64,000 bases of DNA. Origin: Nonomuraea spiralis (GTDB lineage Bacteria > Actinomycetota > Actinomycetes > Streptosporangiales > Streptosporangiaceae). The notes beneath the pieces were generated by a model that was not told the origin of the DNA, ran no database searches, and saw nothing but the letters and a program-made list of their open reading frames with translations. The translations under genes and the position numbers were made by a program. Position 1 is the stretch's first letter. The number at the start of each line of letters is the position of its first letter. This document shows, one piece after another, positions 16,519 to 25,440 of this stretch. Location: NCBI RefSeq assembly GCF_014648435.1, contig NZ_BMRC01000004.1:124001-188000 (forward strand), read 5' to 3'.

Positions 16519-17526
16519 ATGTCGGAACAGACCACGACCGAGCGGGCGCTGCGCCTGCTGGAGCTGCTTCAGGCCCGCCGGTCCTGGAGCGGCGGCGAGC
16601 TCGCCGACCGACTCGGCGTCGACGGCCGCACCTTCCGGCGGGACGTGGAACGGCTGCGCAGCCTCGGCTATCACATCGAGGCACGTCGCGGCCCCGACGG
16701 CGGCTACCGGCTGTCCACGGGCAGCGACCTGCCGCCGCTGGTGTTCACCCCGGACGAGGCGCTCGCCGTGGCCGCCGCTCTCGCCTCCTCGGCCGCCAAC
16801 GGCGCCGCCGGCGGGGGCGAGGTCGCGCTCACCGCCCTGGCCAAGATGGAACAGGTGATGCCCTCGGCGGTACGCCGGCGGGTACGCGCGGTGCGTTCCT
16901 CGGTCGCCCTGAGCGACACCCCGAACGCGATGGCCGGGGCGTATCCGACTCCGATGAACGCCGACGTGCTGGCGGTCCTGGCGCTGGCGTGCCGGGACGC
17001 GGAACAGGTCCGGCTGCGCGTGATGAACACCGAGGGCACCGACGCCGGACGGGAGTCCGCGCGCCACGTCGAGCCCGCCGCCCTGGTGCCCCGGGAGACC
17101 CGGTGGTTCCTCGTGTGCCGCGACCTCGACCATGGCTGGCGAGTGTTGCGCGTCGATCGGATCACGCGGGCGTCGGCGACGGGCGTGCGCTTCGAGCCGC
17201 AGGAGGTCCCCGGAGGCGACCCGGTCGCGTTCGTCACCAGCCGGCTCGGCGCTCCGCCCCGCGAACACACGGCGACGATCCTGATCCACGCCCCGATCGA
17301 ACAGGTACAGGCGTACATGGGTGGGTTCGCCGCGGACTTCGCCCCGACGACCACCGCCACCGGCCAGGCGGCGACACATTGGCGCATCGCCGACGTACGC
17401 CTTGAGGTCCTGGCCGGTGGACTGCTCTGGGTGCGATGGCCCTTCGAGGTGGTCGACTCCCCCGAGCTCGCCGCCCTGCTGCGGGACCGGGCCGCGGCTT
17501 TCGCCCACGCCGCCGGCCCCCACTGA
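16519..17526 (+). CDS. YafY-type HTH/WYL-domain transcriptional regulator
   Basis: 335 residues. The N-terminal winged helix (about 1-60) contains WSGGELADRLGVDGRTFRRDVERLRSLGY, the HTH_11 pattern of the YafY family. A linker and a WYL-like domain follow (about 130-235), with PAALVPRETRWFLVCRDLD as its ligand-binding core. A C-terminal WCX extension (about 245-330) ends it. The classical Trp-Tyr-Leu is changed to Trp-Phe-Leu. Such regulators bind nucleotides or small ligands and often repress an adjacent divergent reductase. Here the target is probably the NmrA-like gene. Confidence 0.9.
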   Translation: MSEQTTTERALRLLELLQARRSWSGGELADRLGVDGRTFRRDVERLRSLGYHIEARRGPDGGYRLSTGSDLPPLVFTPDEALAVAAALASSAANGAAGGGEVALTALAKMEQVMPSAVRRRVRAVRSSVALSDTPNAMAGAYPTPMNADVLAVLALACRDAEQVRLRVMNTEGTDAGRESARHVEPAALVPRETRWFLVCRDLDHGWRVLRVDRITRASATGVRFEPQEVPGGDPVAFVTSRLGAPPREHTATILIHAPIEQVQAYMGGFAADFAPTTTATGQAATHWRIADVRLEVLAGGLLWVRWPFEVVDSPELAALLRDRAAAFAHAAGPH

Positions 17527-17564
17527 AGGTCCTGGCAAAGGGGCCGGCCGCCTCGAAGGGCCGG

Positions 17565-20500
17565 TCAGCTCACCGCGTACGCCCGGATGATCGTCTGCGT
17601 GAGGCGGCCGCCGGGGAGTGTCGCGCGCAGGGAGACGAATCCCGGCCCGCGCGGGTTGCGGATCAGGGCGGTCCAGCCCCGTACCGACCGGGTCACCGGG
17701 ACGGGACGCCAGGTGCGGCCGTCGTCGGCGGACGCCTCCAGGCGCACCGGCGTCGCCGCCCCCGGCGGCGTGCCGGGCGGCCGTTCGACGGCCAGGGTCA
17801 GCGGGGTGCCGGAACCGGGGCGGGCGCGGTTGTGGTCGTCCAGGCCGGCTGGGGTGAGGCGGACCGCTGCCGGCGGCAGCGCACGCTCCTCACCGGTCCG
17901 CGCCGAACGGAACGTCCAGCGCGCCTCCACGGCGGTCGACAACGCGGAGTGAGGCACCTGGCGGCGTGCCGACACCTTGACCGTGTACGTGGCGGCCTCC
18001 GGCGGCACGACGGCTCGCAACACGCAGTCGCCGGGCCGCTCGGTCGCGCACCCCGCGAGATCGGTCTCGGCCAGTGTCCTGCCGCCGGTGGCGAGGGTGG
18101 CGGTACCGGTGGCGGCGTCGTCGGCGCCCCTGTGGCCGGCGACGCCGTCGGCGAACAGGTCGCCCACGGGAACGGTCAGTTCGTCGCCCGTACGGCTCGC
18201 GGCCGGAGCGGACGGGCCCGTCACGGCGGCGTTCCACACCTCTGTGGTGCTCCCCCGCACCAGCTGCGTGCCGTCGTCGGCCAGCACGGACGTGCCGACC
18301 TGGAGCGCGCTGTCCCAGACGAGCCCCGGCGTCCGGTAGTGGACGAGCGTGCCCGGGAGCCGCACGTCCTGGGCCGGGGACTCCATGAACACGGCCTTGT
18401 CCTCGGCGAACCTGGCGCCGAAGAACGGTGTGCCCGTCGCCGCCGTGGCCGAGGCCCGGTAGGTCGCCGTCACCTTGGCGAGATCCGCACGCCTGGCGGC
18501 GTAGGCGGGATCGTCCGGCAGGCCGTCGGCGTACGTCTTCACCAGGTCGTAGACGTACGGGCTCGGGGTGCGGGTCCGGCTGTCCCACAGGGTCCGCATC
18601 ATGTAGCGCAGGCCCGGCGCGCGTGCCGGGACGACGAACGTCCCGAGGCCCGGCCGTTGCCACGAGGTGTACCCGTACTGCCAGACGCCGTCGGCGAGCC
18701 CGACGTCGACGAAGTCGCGCTGTGTGGCGTCCGGATCGTCCACGCTGAAGGCGGCTCGCCTGCCTTCGCGGGCGTCGATCGTCACCTGCCGGTCCGCGCC
18801 GAGGTCCAGCCGGAGGTGGGCCATGGTGGTGCCCGACGTGCCGTCCTCGATCTCGGTGTACAACCTCCATTCGCTCTTCGGCAGCCTGAGCCGGGCCACG
18901 CCGTCGGTGAAGCGGACGTCGCGGGTGTCGCCGGTCCGCGGGTCGTACAGCTGGGCGAAGGCGGCTTCGGCGGGTCCGCCGTTCCGGTCCACGGCCCTGA
19001 TGGTCACGTCGTGGGACTCGGGCTCGACGAACGCGCCGGCGAGCGTACGGATCACCGTCGCGCCCGAGCGGGCGACGATCGTCCCTACGTGTTCGCCCGT
19101 CGCCCTGTCCTTGCCGTCGATCGTCACGGTGACCGCCGCCCGGCCCCCGGCGGGCACCCGGAGCTGCTGGGCGGAGAGCCGCAGCACGTCGCCGTCGGCG
19201 GTCAGGTCGAGGTCGACGGGCGTGTCACCGGCGTTCTCGTAGGTGACGGTCCCGGTGGTCACCCGCCCGTCCGGGCCGTCCCAGGGGAAGTACGCCCACA
19301 GACGATCCGGTACGGCGACGACCTGCTGGGCGAGCGCGCGCACGACGTCCACCCGCCCGGTCCCCTGCCGGTACGGCGTCACACCGGGCGTGGCCGCGGC
19401 GGCGCCGGTCAGCGCGGCCTTGAGCCGTTGCCCGGTCCAGTCCGGGTGCAGCTGGGCGAGGATCGCGGCGGCGCCCGCCACGTGCGGCGCCGCCATGGAG
19501 GTCCCGGACATCGCCACGTGCACGTCGTCCCCGGTCCCGCCCGCCTTCGCGGCCACGATCCCGACGCCGGGCGCGGTGATGTCCGGCTTGACCGCGTGGT
19601 CGCCCGTACGGGGTCCGCTGCCGGAGGAGACGGCGACCCCGTCCTGCCGGTCGACGGAACCGACGGTGAGCGCGGCGTCGGCGCTGCCGGGGCTGAAGAC
19701 CTCGGTGCCGGCGTTGCCCGCGGCCACGACGAACAGCGTGCCCGTACGTTCCGACAACGTGTTCACCGCCTGCTCGACCGGGTCGAGGTCAAGGGTGTCG
19801 GGCGCGCCGAAGCTCAGGTTGACGATCTTGGCCTTGACCTCGGTGGCGGCCCACGTCATTCCGGCGAGGATGGCCGATTCCGTCAGGCCCAGCTCGGTGC
19901 CGACCTTGCCGACGGCGAGGCTCGCGCCGGGCGCGATCCCGCGGTAGTTCGCGTCGGCTCCTGCGATGATCGAGGCCACGTGGGTGCCGTGCCCGGTCCG
20001 GTCGCGGATGTCGGGGTCGTCGGTGAAGTTCCGTTCCTGGGTCACCACGCCTTTCAGGTCGGGATGGTCAGGGTCGTACCCGCTGTCCAGGACGGCCACC
20101 GTGACGCCCTTGCCCGTCATGCCCTGCTTCCACGCCTCGGTGGCGCCGATCTGCCGGGCACTCCGGTCGAGGGTGTACGAACGGCGGCCGTCCAGCCAGA
20201 GCTTGGTGGCGCCGGCCTCGATCGTGCGGGCGCCCGTCACCAGGTCCCGCCACGTCCGTACGGCGTCCGCCTTGGGCACGCGCATCGTGCTCATCCCCAG
20301 GCCGTCGGACTGCCGGGCCGTCCTCTCCGACGACTGGACGATCAGCGGGATGTCGGCCCGGTCGGCGTCGCCGTACCGCCACGCCAGCAGCTGGGTGACG
20401 TCGAACAGCCGCCGGTCCAACGTGTTCGCCGCGACCAGCGGCCGGGCGTCGGACGGGATCACGTACAGGTGCCCGTCCTGGACCTGGCGGGTGAACCCGA

Positions 20501-20684
20501 CCCGCCTGCCCGGCCCCGGCAGCACACGGAATCCGCGGCCCGTGACCACGACCCGGTCACCGGTGATCAACGTGACGCCCGCCGCGTCCGGACCCTGCCC
20601 GAGGTCGGCCTGACCGCCCGGTACGGGCACGACGCCGACCGTCGTGGCCACCAGGGCGGCGGCCAGTGCCTTGTTCGCGATCAC
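17565..20684 (-). CDS. Secreted subtilisin-family (S8) serine peptidase
   Basis: 1039 residues from GTG 20684, whose start overlaps the preceding gene's TGA (GTGA). A signal peptide spans about residues 1-26. A propeptide-like region (about 30-175) comes before the S8 domain. The triad is Asp200 (VAVLDSGYDPDHPDL), His232 (GHGTHVASI) and Ser396 (SGTSMAAPHVAG), with Asn324 as oxyanion residue. The C-terminal 550 residues are beta-rich domains, including a segment with VTYENAGDTPVDLDLTADG, as in large actinomycete exported peptidases. It is the last gene of a fully overlapping operon behind a sigma factor and a membrane protein, so its expression is probably under that sigma factor. The substrate is unknown. 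Confidence 0.9.
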   Translation of the reverse strand: MIANKALAAALVATTVGVVPVPGGQADLGQGPDAAGVTLITGDRVVVTGRGFRVLPGPGRRVGFTRQVQDGHLYVIPSDARPLVAANTLDRRLFDVTQLLAWRYGDADRADIPLIVQSSERTARQSDGLGMSTMRVPKADAVRTWRDLVTGARTIEAGATKLWLDGRRSYTLDRSARQIGATEAWKQGMTGKGVTVAVLDSGYDPDHPDLKGVVTQERNFTDDPDIRDRTGHGTHVASIIAGADANYRGIAPGASLAVGKVGTELGLTESAILAGMTWAATEVKAKIVNLSFGAPDTLDLDPVEQAVNTLSERTGTLFVVAAGNAGTEVFSPGSADAALTVGSVDRQDGVAVSSGSGPRTGDHAVKPDITAPGVGIVAAKAGGTGDDVHVAMSGTSMAAPHVAGAAAILAQLHPDWTGQRLKAALTGAAAATPGVTPYRQGTGRVDVVRALAQQVVAVPDRLWAYFPWDGPDGRVTTGTVTYENAGDTPVDLDLTADGDVLRLSAQQLRVPAGGRAAVTVTIDGKDRATGEHVGTIVARSGATVIRTLAGAFVEPESHDVTIRAVDRNGGPAEAAFAQLYDPRTGDTRDVRFTDGVARLRLPKSEWRLYTEIEDGTSGTTMAHLRLDLGADRQVTIDAREGRRAAFSVDDPDATQRDFVDVGLADGVWQYGYTSWQRPGLGTFVVPARAPGLRYMMRTLWDSRTRTPSPYVYDLVKTYADGLPDDPAYAARRADLAKVTATYRASATAATGTPFFGARFAEDKAVFMESPAQDVRLPGTLVHYRTPGLVWDSALQVGTSVLADDGTQLVRGSTTEVWNAAVTGPSAPAASRTGDELTVPVGDLFADGVAGHRGADDAATGTATLATGGRTLAETDLAGCATERPGDCVLRAVVPPEAATYTVKVSARRQVPHSALSTAVEARWTFRSARTGEERALPPAAVRLTPAGLDDHNRARPGSGTPLTLAVERPPGTPPGAATPVRLEASADDGRTWRPVPVTRSVRGWTALIRNPRGPGFVSLRATLPGGRLTQTIIRAYAVS

Positions 20685-21532
20685 GGGCAGCCGGCCTTCG
20701 TCTTCAGGGTCCGTACCAGGTCGTCGGGCAGGTCCGAGTCGCTGACCTGGAGCGTCGCCTTGCCGGGCATCGTCAGGTAGCCGCCGACGACGTGCGCGGA
20801 CTCGGGCACCGACGTCTTGGTCTCCGGCGGGGTGTCCTTGCCCTCCTTCGTCCAGAAGGCGGGACCGAGGACGTCGAACGACTGGACGTCCAGGCCGCGT
20901 GCCTTCAGCAGGCCGCGCACCTCGCTGACGGGCCTGTTGTGGAACGGCACGCAGTGCATGGGTTCGCCGGGCGAGTCGAAGCCGATGTTGATCTCGTACT
21001 CCTCGCCGGGGCGGGCCTGCCGCCCGAGGATGATCTCGGCCGAGCCCACGAAGTCCCGCCGCACCTTCATGCGGATCGGGCAGCCCTCCAGCCGCTCGCA
21101 TCCGTCCTGTCTGATCACCTCGATCCCGTCCGGCTCGCTCGCGGTCGGGTCGAACGTCCCGACCTGGCTGGGCGGTGCGGGCAACATCCGCAGCGTGATG
21201 TCGAGTCCGGCCTCGCGCAACTGCCGCTGGTACGCCTCCGGATCGGCGAACACGTCCTTGACCTCGACGAGGTAGTAGCCGTCCTCGTCCTTGATGTCGA
21301 GGGCCGAGGCGGAGGCGGGCGCGAAGGCGAGGAAGGCGGCCAGGGACGCCGCGATGGCGCCCGCGGCGACCGGCAACACGAACAGGCCGCGCCGCCACCT
21401 CCCGCGTACGGGCAGGGCCGTAACCTGCTCTTCCTCCATGATCTGGTACATCGTCTCCCGCGCTCCGGCCGTCAGACCGGGCCCGGGCGCCGGTGCGAGA
21501 CGCCTGACGACGTCGTCGACCTGTCGGTTCAT
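20681..21532 (-). CDS. Single-pass membrane protein, candidate anti-sigma factor or sensor
   Basis: 283 residues from ATG 21532, which overlaps the sigma factor's stop (ATGA). Residues 1-45 are cytoplasmic (MNRQVDDVVRRLAPAPG), one membrane segment lies at about 46-72 (RGLFVLPVAAGAIAASLAAF) and about 210 residues lie outside, including a small Cys pair (DGCERLEGCP). The N-terminal length and topology match small anti-sigma factors encoded after ECF sigma genes, but there is no zinc-binding HxxxCxxC motif. The outer part was not recognised. It is translationally coupled to both neighbours. Holding the sigma factor at the membrane is inference from position. Confidence 0.75.
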   Translation of the reverse strand: MNRQVDDVVRRLAPAPGPGLTAGARETMYQIMEEEQVTALPVRGRWRRGLFVLPVAAGAIAASLAAFLAFAPASASALDIKDEDGYYLVEVKDVFADPEAYQRQLREAGLDITLRMLPAPPSQVGTFDPTASEPDGIEVIRQDGCERLEGCPIRMKVRRDFVGSAEIILGRQARPGEEYEINIGFDSPGEPMHCVPFHNRPVSEVRGLLKARGLDVQSFDVLGPAFWTKEGKDTPPETKTSVPESAHVVGGYLTMPGKATLQVSDSDLPDDLVRTLKTKAGCP

Positions 21533-22110
21533 GAGGTCTCCTTGGCGAGGCTGACGGCACGCGAGCCGTACCGGGCGAGGTCGGGGTCGTCGGCGGCGAG
21601 TTCGGCGGCCAGGCGCTTGCGGGCGCGGTGCAGCCGCTGACGTACGGCGATGCGCGAGCAGCCCAGCACCTGCGCCAGTTCGGCGTTGCCGAGCCCCTCC
21701 CACGCGACCAGCGACAACACCTCCCTGTCGTCGCCGGACAGCCGCATGAAGGCCGCGCGTGCCGTGTCCGGCACGAACTCGGCCGGGCCGTCGGTCCACT
21801 CCGCGAGTTCGGCGCGAAGGCGCTCGGTGAGCGCCTCCCTGCGCGACTCGCCGCGGCGGTGGTTGGCCAGGGTGCGCCGCGCCACGCCGTACAGCCAGAG
21901 CCGGGCGCGGTCGTCGGCGGGCACGTCGCCGAGCCGCCGCCACGCGGTGGTGAAGGTCTCGGCGATCACGTCCGCGGTGTCGTGGGGGTCGTCGGTACGA
22001 CGCCGGACATAGCCGAAGACGGCCGCGTAGTGCTCGGTGTAGAGCTCCTCGAAGCGTTGCCTGGGGTTCGGGGGGCCCACGTGGTCGTCCCTTCCGTAGG
22101 GGTGTGTCAC
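21529..22110 (-). CDS. ECF-type RNA polymerase sigma factor
   Basis: 193 residues from a GTG start. Sigma region 2 covers about residues 19-85 (FEELYTEHYAAVFGYVRRR, then ETFTTAWRRLGD and LWLYGVARRTLANHRR). Region 4 covers about 120-175 (LSGDDREVLSLVAWEGLGNAELAQVLGCSRIAVRQRLHRARKRL). Length and domain order fit ECF sigma factors. It heads a three-gene operon with the membrane protein and the S8 peptidase, all joined by 4-bp overlaps. A perfect 7-bp inverted repeat at 22141-22160 lies about 30 bp upstream and could be part of its promoter or the terminator of the Rieske gene. Confidence 0.9.
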   Translation of the reverse strand: MTHPYGRDDHVGPPNPRQRFEELYTEHYAAVFGYVRRRTDDPHDTADVIAETFTTAWRRLGDVPADDRARLWLYGVARRTLANHRRGESRREALTERLRAELAEWTDGPAEFVPDTARAAFMRLSGDDREVLSLVAWEGLGNAELAQVLGCSRIAVRQRLHRARKRLAAELAADDPDLARYGSRAVSLAKETS

Positions 22111-22140
22111 ATCATGGAAGGTGTCCGGACGACTCCGAGC

Positions 22141-22160
22141 GTGACAGCCCCTCCTGTCAC
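22141..22160. repeat. Perfect inverted repeat upstream of the ECF sigma gene
   Basis: GTGACAG, six bases, CTGTCAC. It straddles the stop codon of the Rieske oxygenase gene and lies 31 bp before the sigma gene start, both on the minus strand. It may be an operator, a terminator stem or, in its CTGTCAC arm, an ECF -35-like element. Confidence 0.6.
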
Positions 22161-23293
22161 CCCTGGTTCAGGTGCCGGCGGTAGGCGTCCAGGACCAGGC
22201 CGTGGAAGTGATGGACGGCGTGCTCCGACAACCCCGAGCCGTCCGGGTCGTAGACGATCTTTCCTTGGCTGAACGCGGGTGTGCGCATACCGCGCTGGAC
22301 GCTCTCCACCAGGGCGATGTCCTCCACCTGGAGCACCTCGTCGATGTACCGGATGCTGTCCAGCTCGGCCTCGTCGGGCTCGGCGGTCTCCAGGTAGAAG
22401 TCCCAGATCTCACGGGTACGCTCCTGGCCGTCCGGGATGATCTGGAGCACCATGAAGTTCCCGCGGCCGGGGTAGCGGAGCAGGCACGTGTTGGGCCACA
22501 ACCACCAGACCGCGTGCTCGGTGACCGTCGCGCCCGAAACGTCGTACGCGGAGTTCTCCGCCTTCCCCGCCTGGGCCATGTGGCTGGAGTGGATCCCGTA
22601 CGTGGTGACCTTGTAGGTGCTCATGTCGACCAGGGACACGAAGTCCTTGTGGGCCACGTGACAGTGGTAGCACTCCAGGAAGTTGTCCACGACGTTCTTC
22701 CAGTTGGAGGCGATGTCGTAGGTGAGCCGGCGGGCCAGGGTCAGCTCGGCCACGTCCGGCGCCCGCGCCGCGATGTCCGCCTCCAGGTCCCCCGCCTGCT
22801 CGGACAGGGGGGCCGCGCCGGGGTCGAGGTTCACGTAGACCATGCCGCCGAACTCGGCGACCTGGACCTGGTCCAGGCACACCGCGGAGGGGTCGAAGCC
22901 CGGCATGCCGCCGGTGTTGCGCGCTCGCCTGAGGCGGCCGGTCAGGTCGAAGTTCCAGGCGTGGTACGGGCACACGATGCTGCGCCGGACGCCGGAACCG
23001 GACAGCAGTTCGTGCGCCCGGTGCTTGCACACGTTGTAGAACGCACGCAGCGTACCGGCCTCGTCCCGGACGGCGACGACGGGCATGCCGGCTACCGTGC
23101 CCGTCACGTACCCGCCCGGCTGCCGCAGCCGCTCCACGTGACACAACCACTGCCACGTACGGGCGAAGACGGCCCGCTGGTCGATGTCGTACCACTTCGG
23201 ATCGGTGTAGGCGTCGGCGTGCAGGGACATCGACAGGGCGGGATCGGGGTGGTATCCGGCGGAGATGTGATCGAATGCGGGGGTCGAGGTCAC
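22157..23293 (-). CDS. Rieske-type ring-hydroxylating oxygenase alpha subunit (betaine/carnitine demethylase-like)
   Basis: 378 residues from GTG 23293, chosen because GGAGGTAC lies just before it; an upstream frame extension to 23365 lacks such a signal. The Rieske cluster ligands are CKHRAHELL and CPYHAWNF. The mononuclear iron site follows in NWKNVVDNFLECYHCHVAHKDF. The single-component size and the spacing resemble choline/glycine betaine/stachydrine monooxygenases more than biphenyl-type enzymes, so N-demethylation is the best guess. The reductase partner is not in this window. It lies directly upstream of the sigma operon on the same strand with a 46-bp gap. Confidence 0.88.
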   Translation of the reverse strand: MTSTPAFDHISAGYHPDPALSMSLHADAYTDPKWYDIDQRAVFARTWQWLCHVERLRQPGGYVTGTVAGMPVVAVRDEAGTLRAFYNVCKHRAHELLSGSGVRRSIVCPYHAWNFDLTGRLRRARNTGGMPGFDPSAVCLDQVQVAEFGGMVYVNLDPGAAPLSEQAGDLEADIAARAPDVAELTLARRLTYDIASNWKNVVDNFLECYHCHVAHKDFVSLVDMSTYKVTTYGIHSSHMAQAGKAENSAYDVSGATVTEHAVWWLWPNTCLLRYPGRGNFMVLQIIPDGQERTREIWDFYLETAEPDEAELDSIRYIDEVLQVEDIALVESVQRGMRTPAFSQGKIVYDPDGSGLSEHAVHHFHGLVLDAYRRHLNQG

Positions 23294-23358
23294 CGTACCT
23301 CCGATGCAGAGCACAAGCGCGAAAGACCGCGCTACCGGCATCGAGGCTAATGATCCTT

Positions 23359-24111
23359 TCAACAAGGATTCAAGGGCCCAGAGCCATACCCCTCAGCAGC
23401 CGGAGGAAGTGCCTGAATGCAGGCCGGCGAACAGGCGTTGACCAGCAGAGGCAGGACGTCCGTGGCGACCCGCAGGGAGATCCACACCTGCGAGGGACCG
23501 GTCTCGCCGATCGGCCGGTCGCAGACGCTGCACGTACGGATGACCGTGGCACCCCAGACCCCGGGATCCGGCTCGCCGGCCGCGTCCGGGCGTGGCCGCA
23601 GTTCGGGGAACGGCGGGCGCAGCTTGAAGTTCCCGTAGAGCGAGCGGGTGCTGACCGTACTGCGCCGCAGCCCGCCACACCTGGTCAGCTCGTACGGGAA
23701 CCAGTGCAGGCGGTGGGAGGTGTACGGGGTGAACTCCTCCAGGCCGGCCATCGCGCCGATCTCCGGCGGGATCCGTACGAGATTGCTCCCGTAGAGCACG
23801 AGATGCTTGACCTCGGTCAGCTTGGCGATGGAGGCCGGTAAGGTCACGATCTCCCGCCGCTCGTCCGGGCTCAACTCCACGAGCGGCCGGAACACCTCCC
23901 GGCCGTCCGCCGCCGCTTCCTCGATCAAGTCCAGGAGATGCAGCCATCCCGGCGCCGAGGTGTCCTGTCGCTCGGCATGGAATCGCACGTCCTTTGGCTG
24001 CCGCTGCCGCCTGTGCTGGTCGAAACAGTCACACCGATCACGGTCGGCCTTTCCGCCGGGCCCGACCGCGTCCTTCCACAGATTCTCGAAAACCCGCTCG
24101 TTCTCCGCCAT
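23359..24111 (-). CDS. Leucine-rich-repeat protein with C-terminal Cys motifs
   Basis: 250 residues from ATG 24111, with TATCTT 8 bases upstream. Residues about 70-150 carry LRR-like turns (LPASIAKLTEVKHLVLYGSNLVRIPPEIGAMAGLEEF). The C-terminus has CSVC and CSPAC about 35 residues apart, a possible zinc site. An early CDCFDQHRRQRQ segment adds further Cys and His. The frame stays open upstream to 24408 and encodes helical sequence, including FGALALKFTASAGAI, without a usual start codon (see findings). Function unknown; a protein-interaction role is inferred from the repeats. Confidence 0.65.
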   Translation of the reverse strand: MAENERVFENLWKDAVGPGGKADRDRCDCFDQHRRQRQPKDVRFHAERQDTSAPGWLHLLDLIEEAAADGREVFRPLVELSPDERREIVTLPASIAKLTEVKHLVLYGSNLVRIPPEIGAMAGLEEFTPYTSHRLHWFPYELTRCGGLRRSTVSTRSLYGNFKLRPPFPELRPRPDAAGEPDPGVWGATVIRTCSVCDRPIGETGPSQVWISLRVATDVLPLLVNACSPACIQALPPAAEGYGSGPLNPC

Positions 24112-24509
24112 GCTGCCCCAAGATACGGCGGGTGTCGCTACCTCGGGGGGCGTCCGGGGTGGCTTCGGGGAATGATTGCCGTTCGCTCGTGCGCCGGAGG
24201 AGGATGGCCACCGGTTCTCGTTCAAGGAACGACCAGCGCATTCTCCATTTCGCTCGCTGATCTCGATGTCCTTCATGGCCATGTCGATGTCGTCGAGCTG
24301 CGACACGGCGGTCTGCTCGGCCTTGGTGATTATCGCGCCAGCCGACGCGGTGAATTTCAGCGCGAGCGCGCCGAACTGCGACGGGTGCGCGATGGGCGAA
24401 GGGCAGCTCTATCCATGCCGGTATTCGAGGGTGAGCAGAAATCGGGGTGGTGTTTTTGAGGAAATTGGTGGGATGATCGGATAACTGATCACGAGAAAAG
24501 AGGTGTCGG
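24112..24509. other. Intergenic region with an in-frame helical extension of the LRR gene
   Basis: 398 bp. On the minus strand the LRR frame continues to the stop at 24409-24411 and has protein-like composition, including TASAGAIITKAEQTAVSQ and LDDIDMAMKDIEIS, but only a GTG at 24306 could start it. The plus side near 24450-24500 is AT-richer (GTTTTTGAGGAAATTGG) and probably holds the promoter of the gene at 24510. No other gene was seen. Confidence 0.45.
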
Positions 24510-25418
24510 GTGAGTCCGTCTTCCAAGGCGCTCCCGATGGCGGGATTCATGTTCTCGGCCGCCGGGGTGGGTGGCGTGGTTCTGCAGATGTTGAGCGTGG
24601 CCTATCCCGATGGCGACCCGGCCAAGGCGCGGGCCGCGGCGGAGTTGTTGCGGCAGCTCGCCGGTCGGGTGGACGTGAGCCTGGACGACGTGGAGGAGGT
24701 GGCGGCCCGGGTCTGGCGTCCGCCGAGCTCCGGTGTGGGCATCGACGCTTTCAGGACGTACTTCACCAAGGAGGTGGCGCCCTATCCGCCCCGGGTGTCG
24801 GCCTACATCCGGGGGCTGGCGGACGCCGTGGACGACTACGCGAACCTGCTGGAGCAGACGCAGCACACGCTGCGGACGATGGCCATGATCCAGTGGCTGG
24901 AACTGCTGATGTTCTTCTGCTGGCCGGCGATCGACAAGAAGGTCCAGGTGATGATCAACTGGGCGATCCGCAGGTCGCAGGCACGCCTGCTGCTCAAGAT
25001 GTTCGAGAACGCGGTGGGGAAGCGGTTCATCTACGCTCTGGGCGGCAGTCTCGCCTACACCGTGCTCGACCAGGCGGTCGTCGACGGGCTCAAACTGGCG
25101 AGGGGCGAGGACACCGGTTCCTGGGGGGACCGCGGCGAGTACATGCTGAAGAACTTCGCCGCGGCCATGGTCTTCTACCATGTCGATCCCGCCAACTTCG
25201 GCAAGGCCGCGAACGTGTTGCCGAAGAACCCGGCGGCCCGGAACGCGGTCGTGTTCCTGACCGGATCCAGCATCTTCACCACCACCGCGAACGCGCTCAA
25301 CCGGCCCGGCGACGTGGCGGACGATCCGGTCAGCCTGTTGCCGACCTGGCAGCAGATGCTCGCCAAGCTGGGGGTGGCCGCGGGCCAGGACCAGTTCAGG
25401 CGCTGGCGCAGGTACTGA
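24510..25418 (+). CDS. Alpha-helical protein resembling type VII secretion substrate N-terminal domains
   Basis: 302 residues from GTG 24510, with GAGGTG about 6 bases upstream. The N-terminal 160 residues are helical. A turn RVWRPPSSGVGIDAFRTYF at about 68-86 sits between two long helices, the arrangement seen in the WXG100/CpnT N-terminal fold. Two hydrophobic stretches follow (MAMIQWLELLMFFCWPAID and FIYALGGSLAYTVLDQ). No C-terminal toxin domain is recognisable, and the protein ends in FRRWRRY. It is convergent with two small ESX-like genes. It may be a channel-like or immunity-type partner; function is unknown. Confidence 0.55.
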   Translation: MSPSSKALPMAGFMFSAAGVGGVVLQMLSVAYPDGDPAKARAAAELLRQLAGRVDVSLDDVEEVAARVWRPPSSGVGIDAFRTYFTKEVAPYPPRVSAYIRGLADAVDDYANLLEQTQHTLRTMAMIQWLELLMFFCWPAIDKKVQVMINWAIRRSQARLLLKMFENAVGKRFIYALGGSLAYTVLDQAVVDGLKLARGEDTGSWGDRGEYMLKNFAAAMVFYHVDPANFGKAANVLPKNPAARNAVVFLTGSSIFTTTANALNRPGDVADDPVSLLPTWQQMLAKLGVAAGQDQFRRWRRY

Positions 25419-25440
25419 GGAAGGGCGATCACGAAGTCGG

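Noticed and set aside
17436..20780. Very long plus-strand open frame opposite the subtilase gene
   Set aside because: It is Arg/Gly/Pro-rich with no domain, and the minus strand encodes a full S8 peptidase. It is a high-GC shadow frame.
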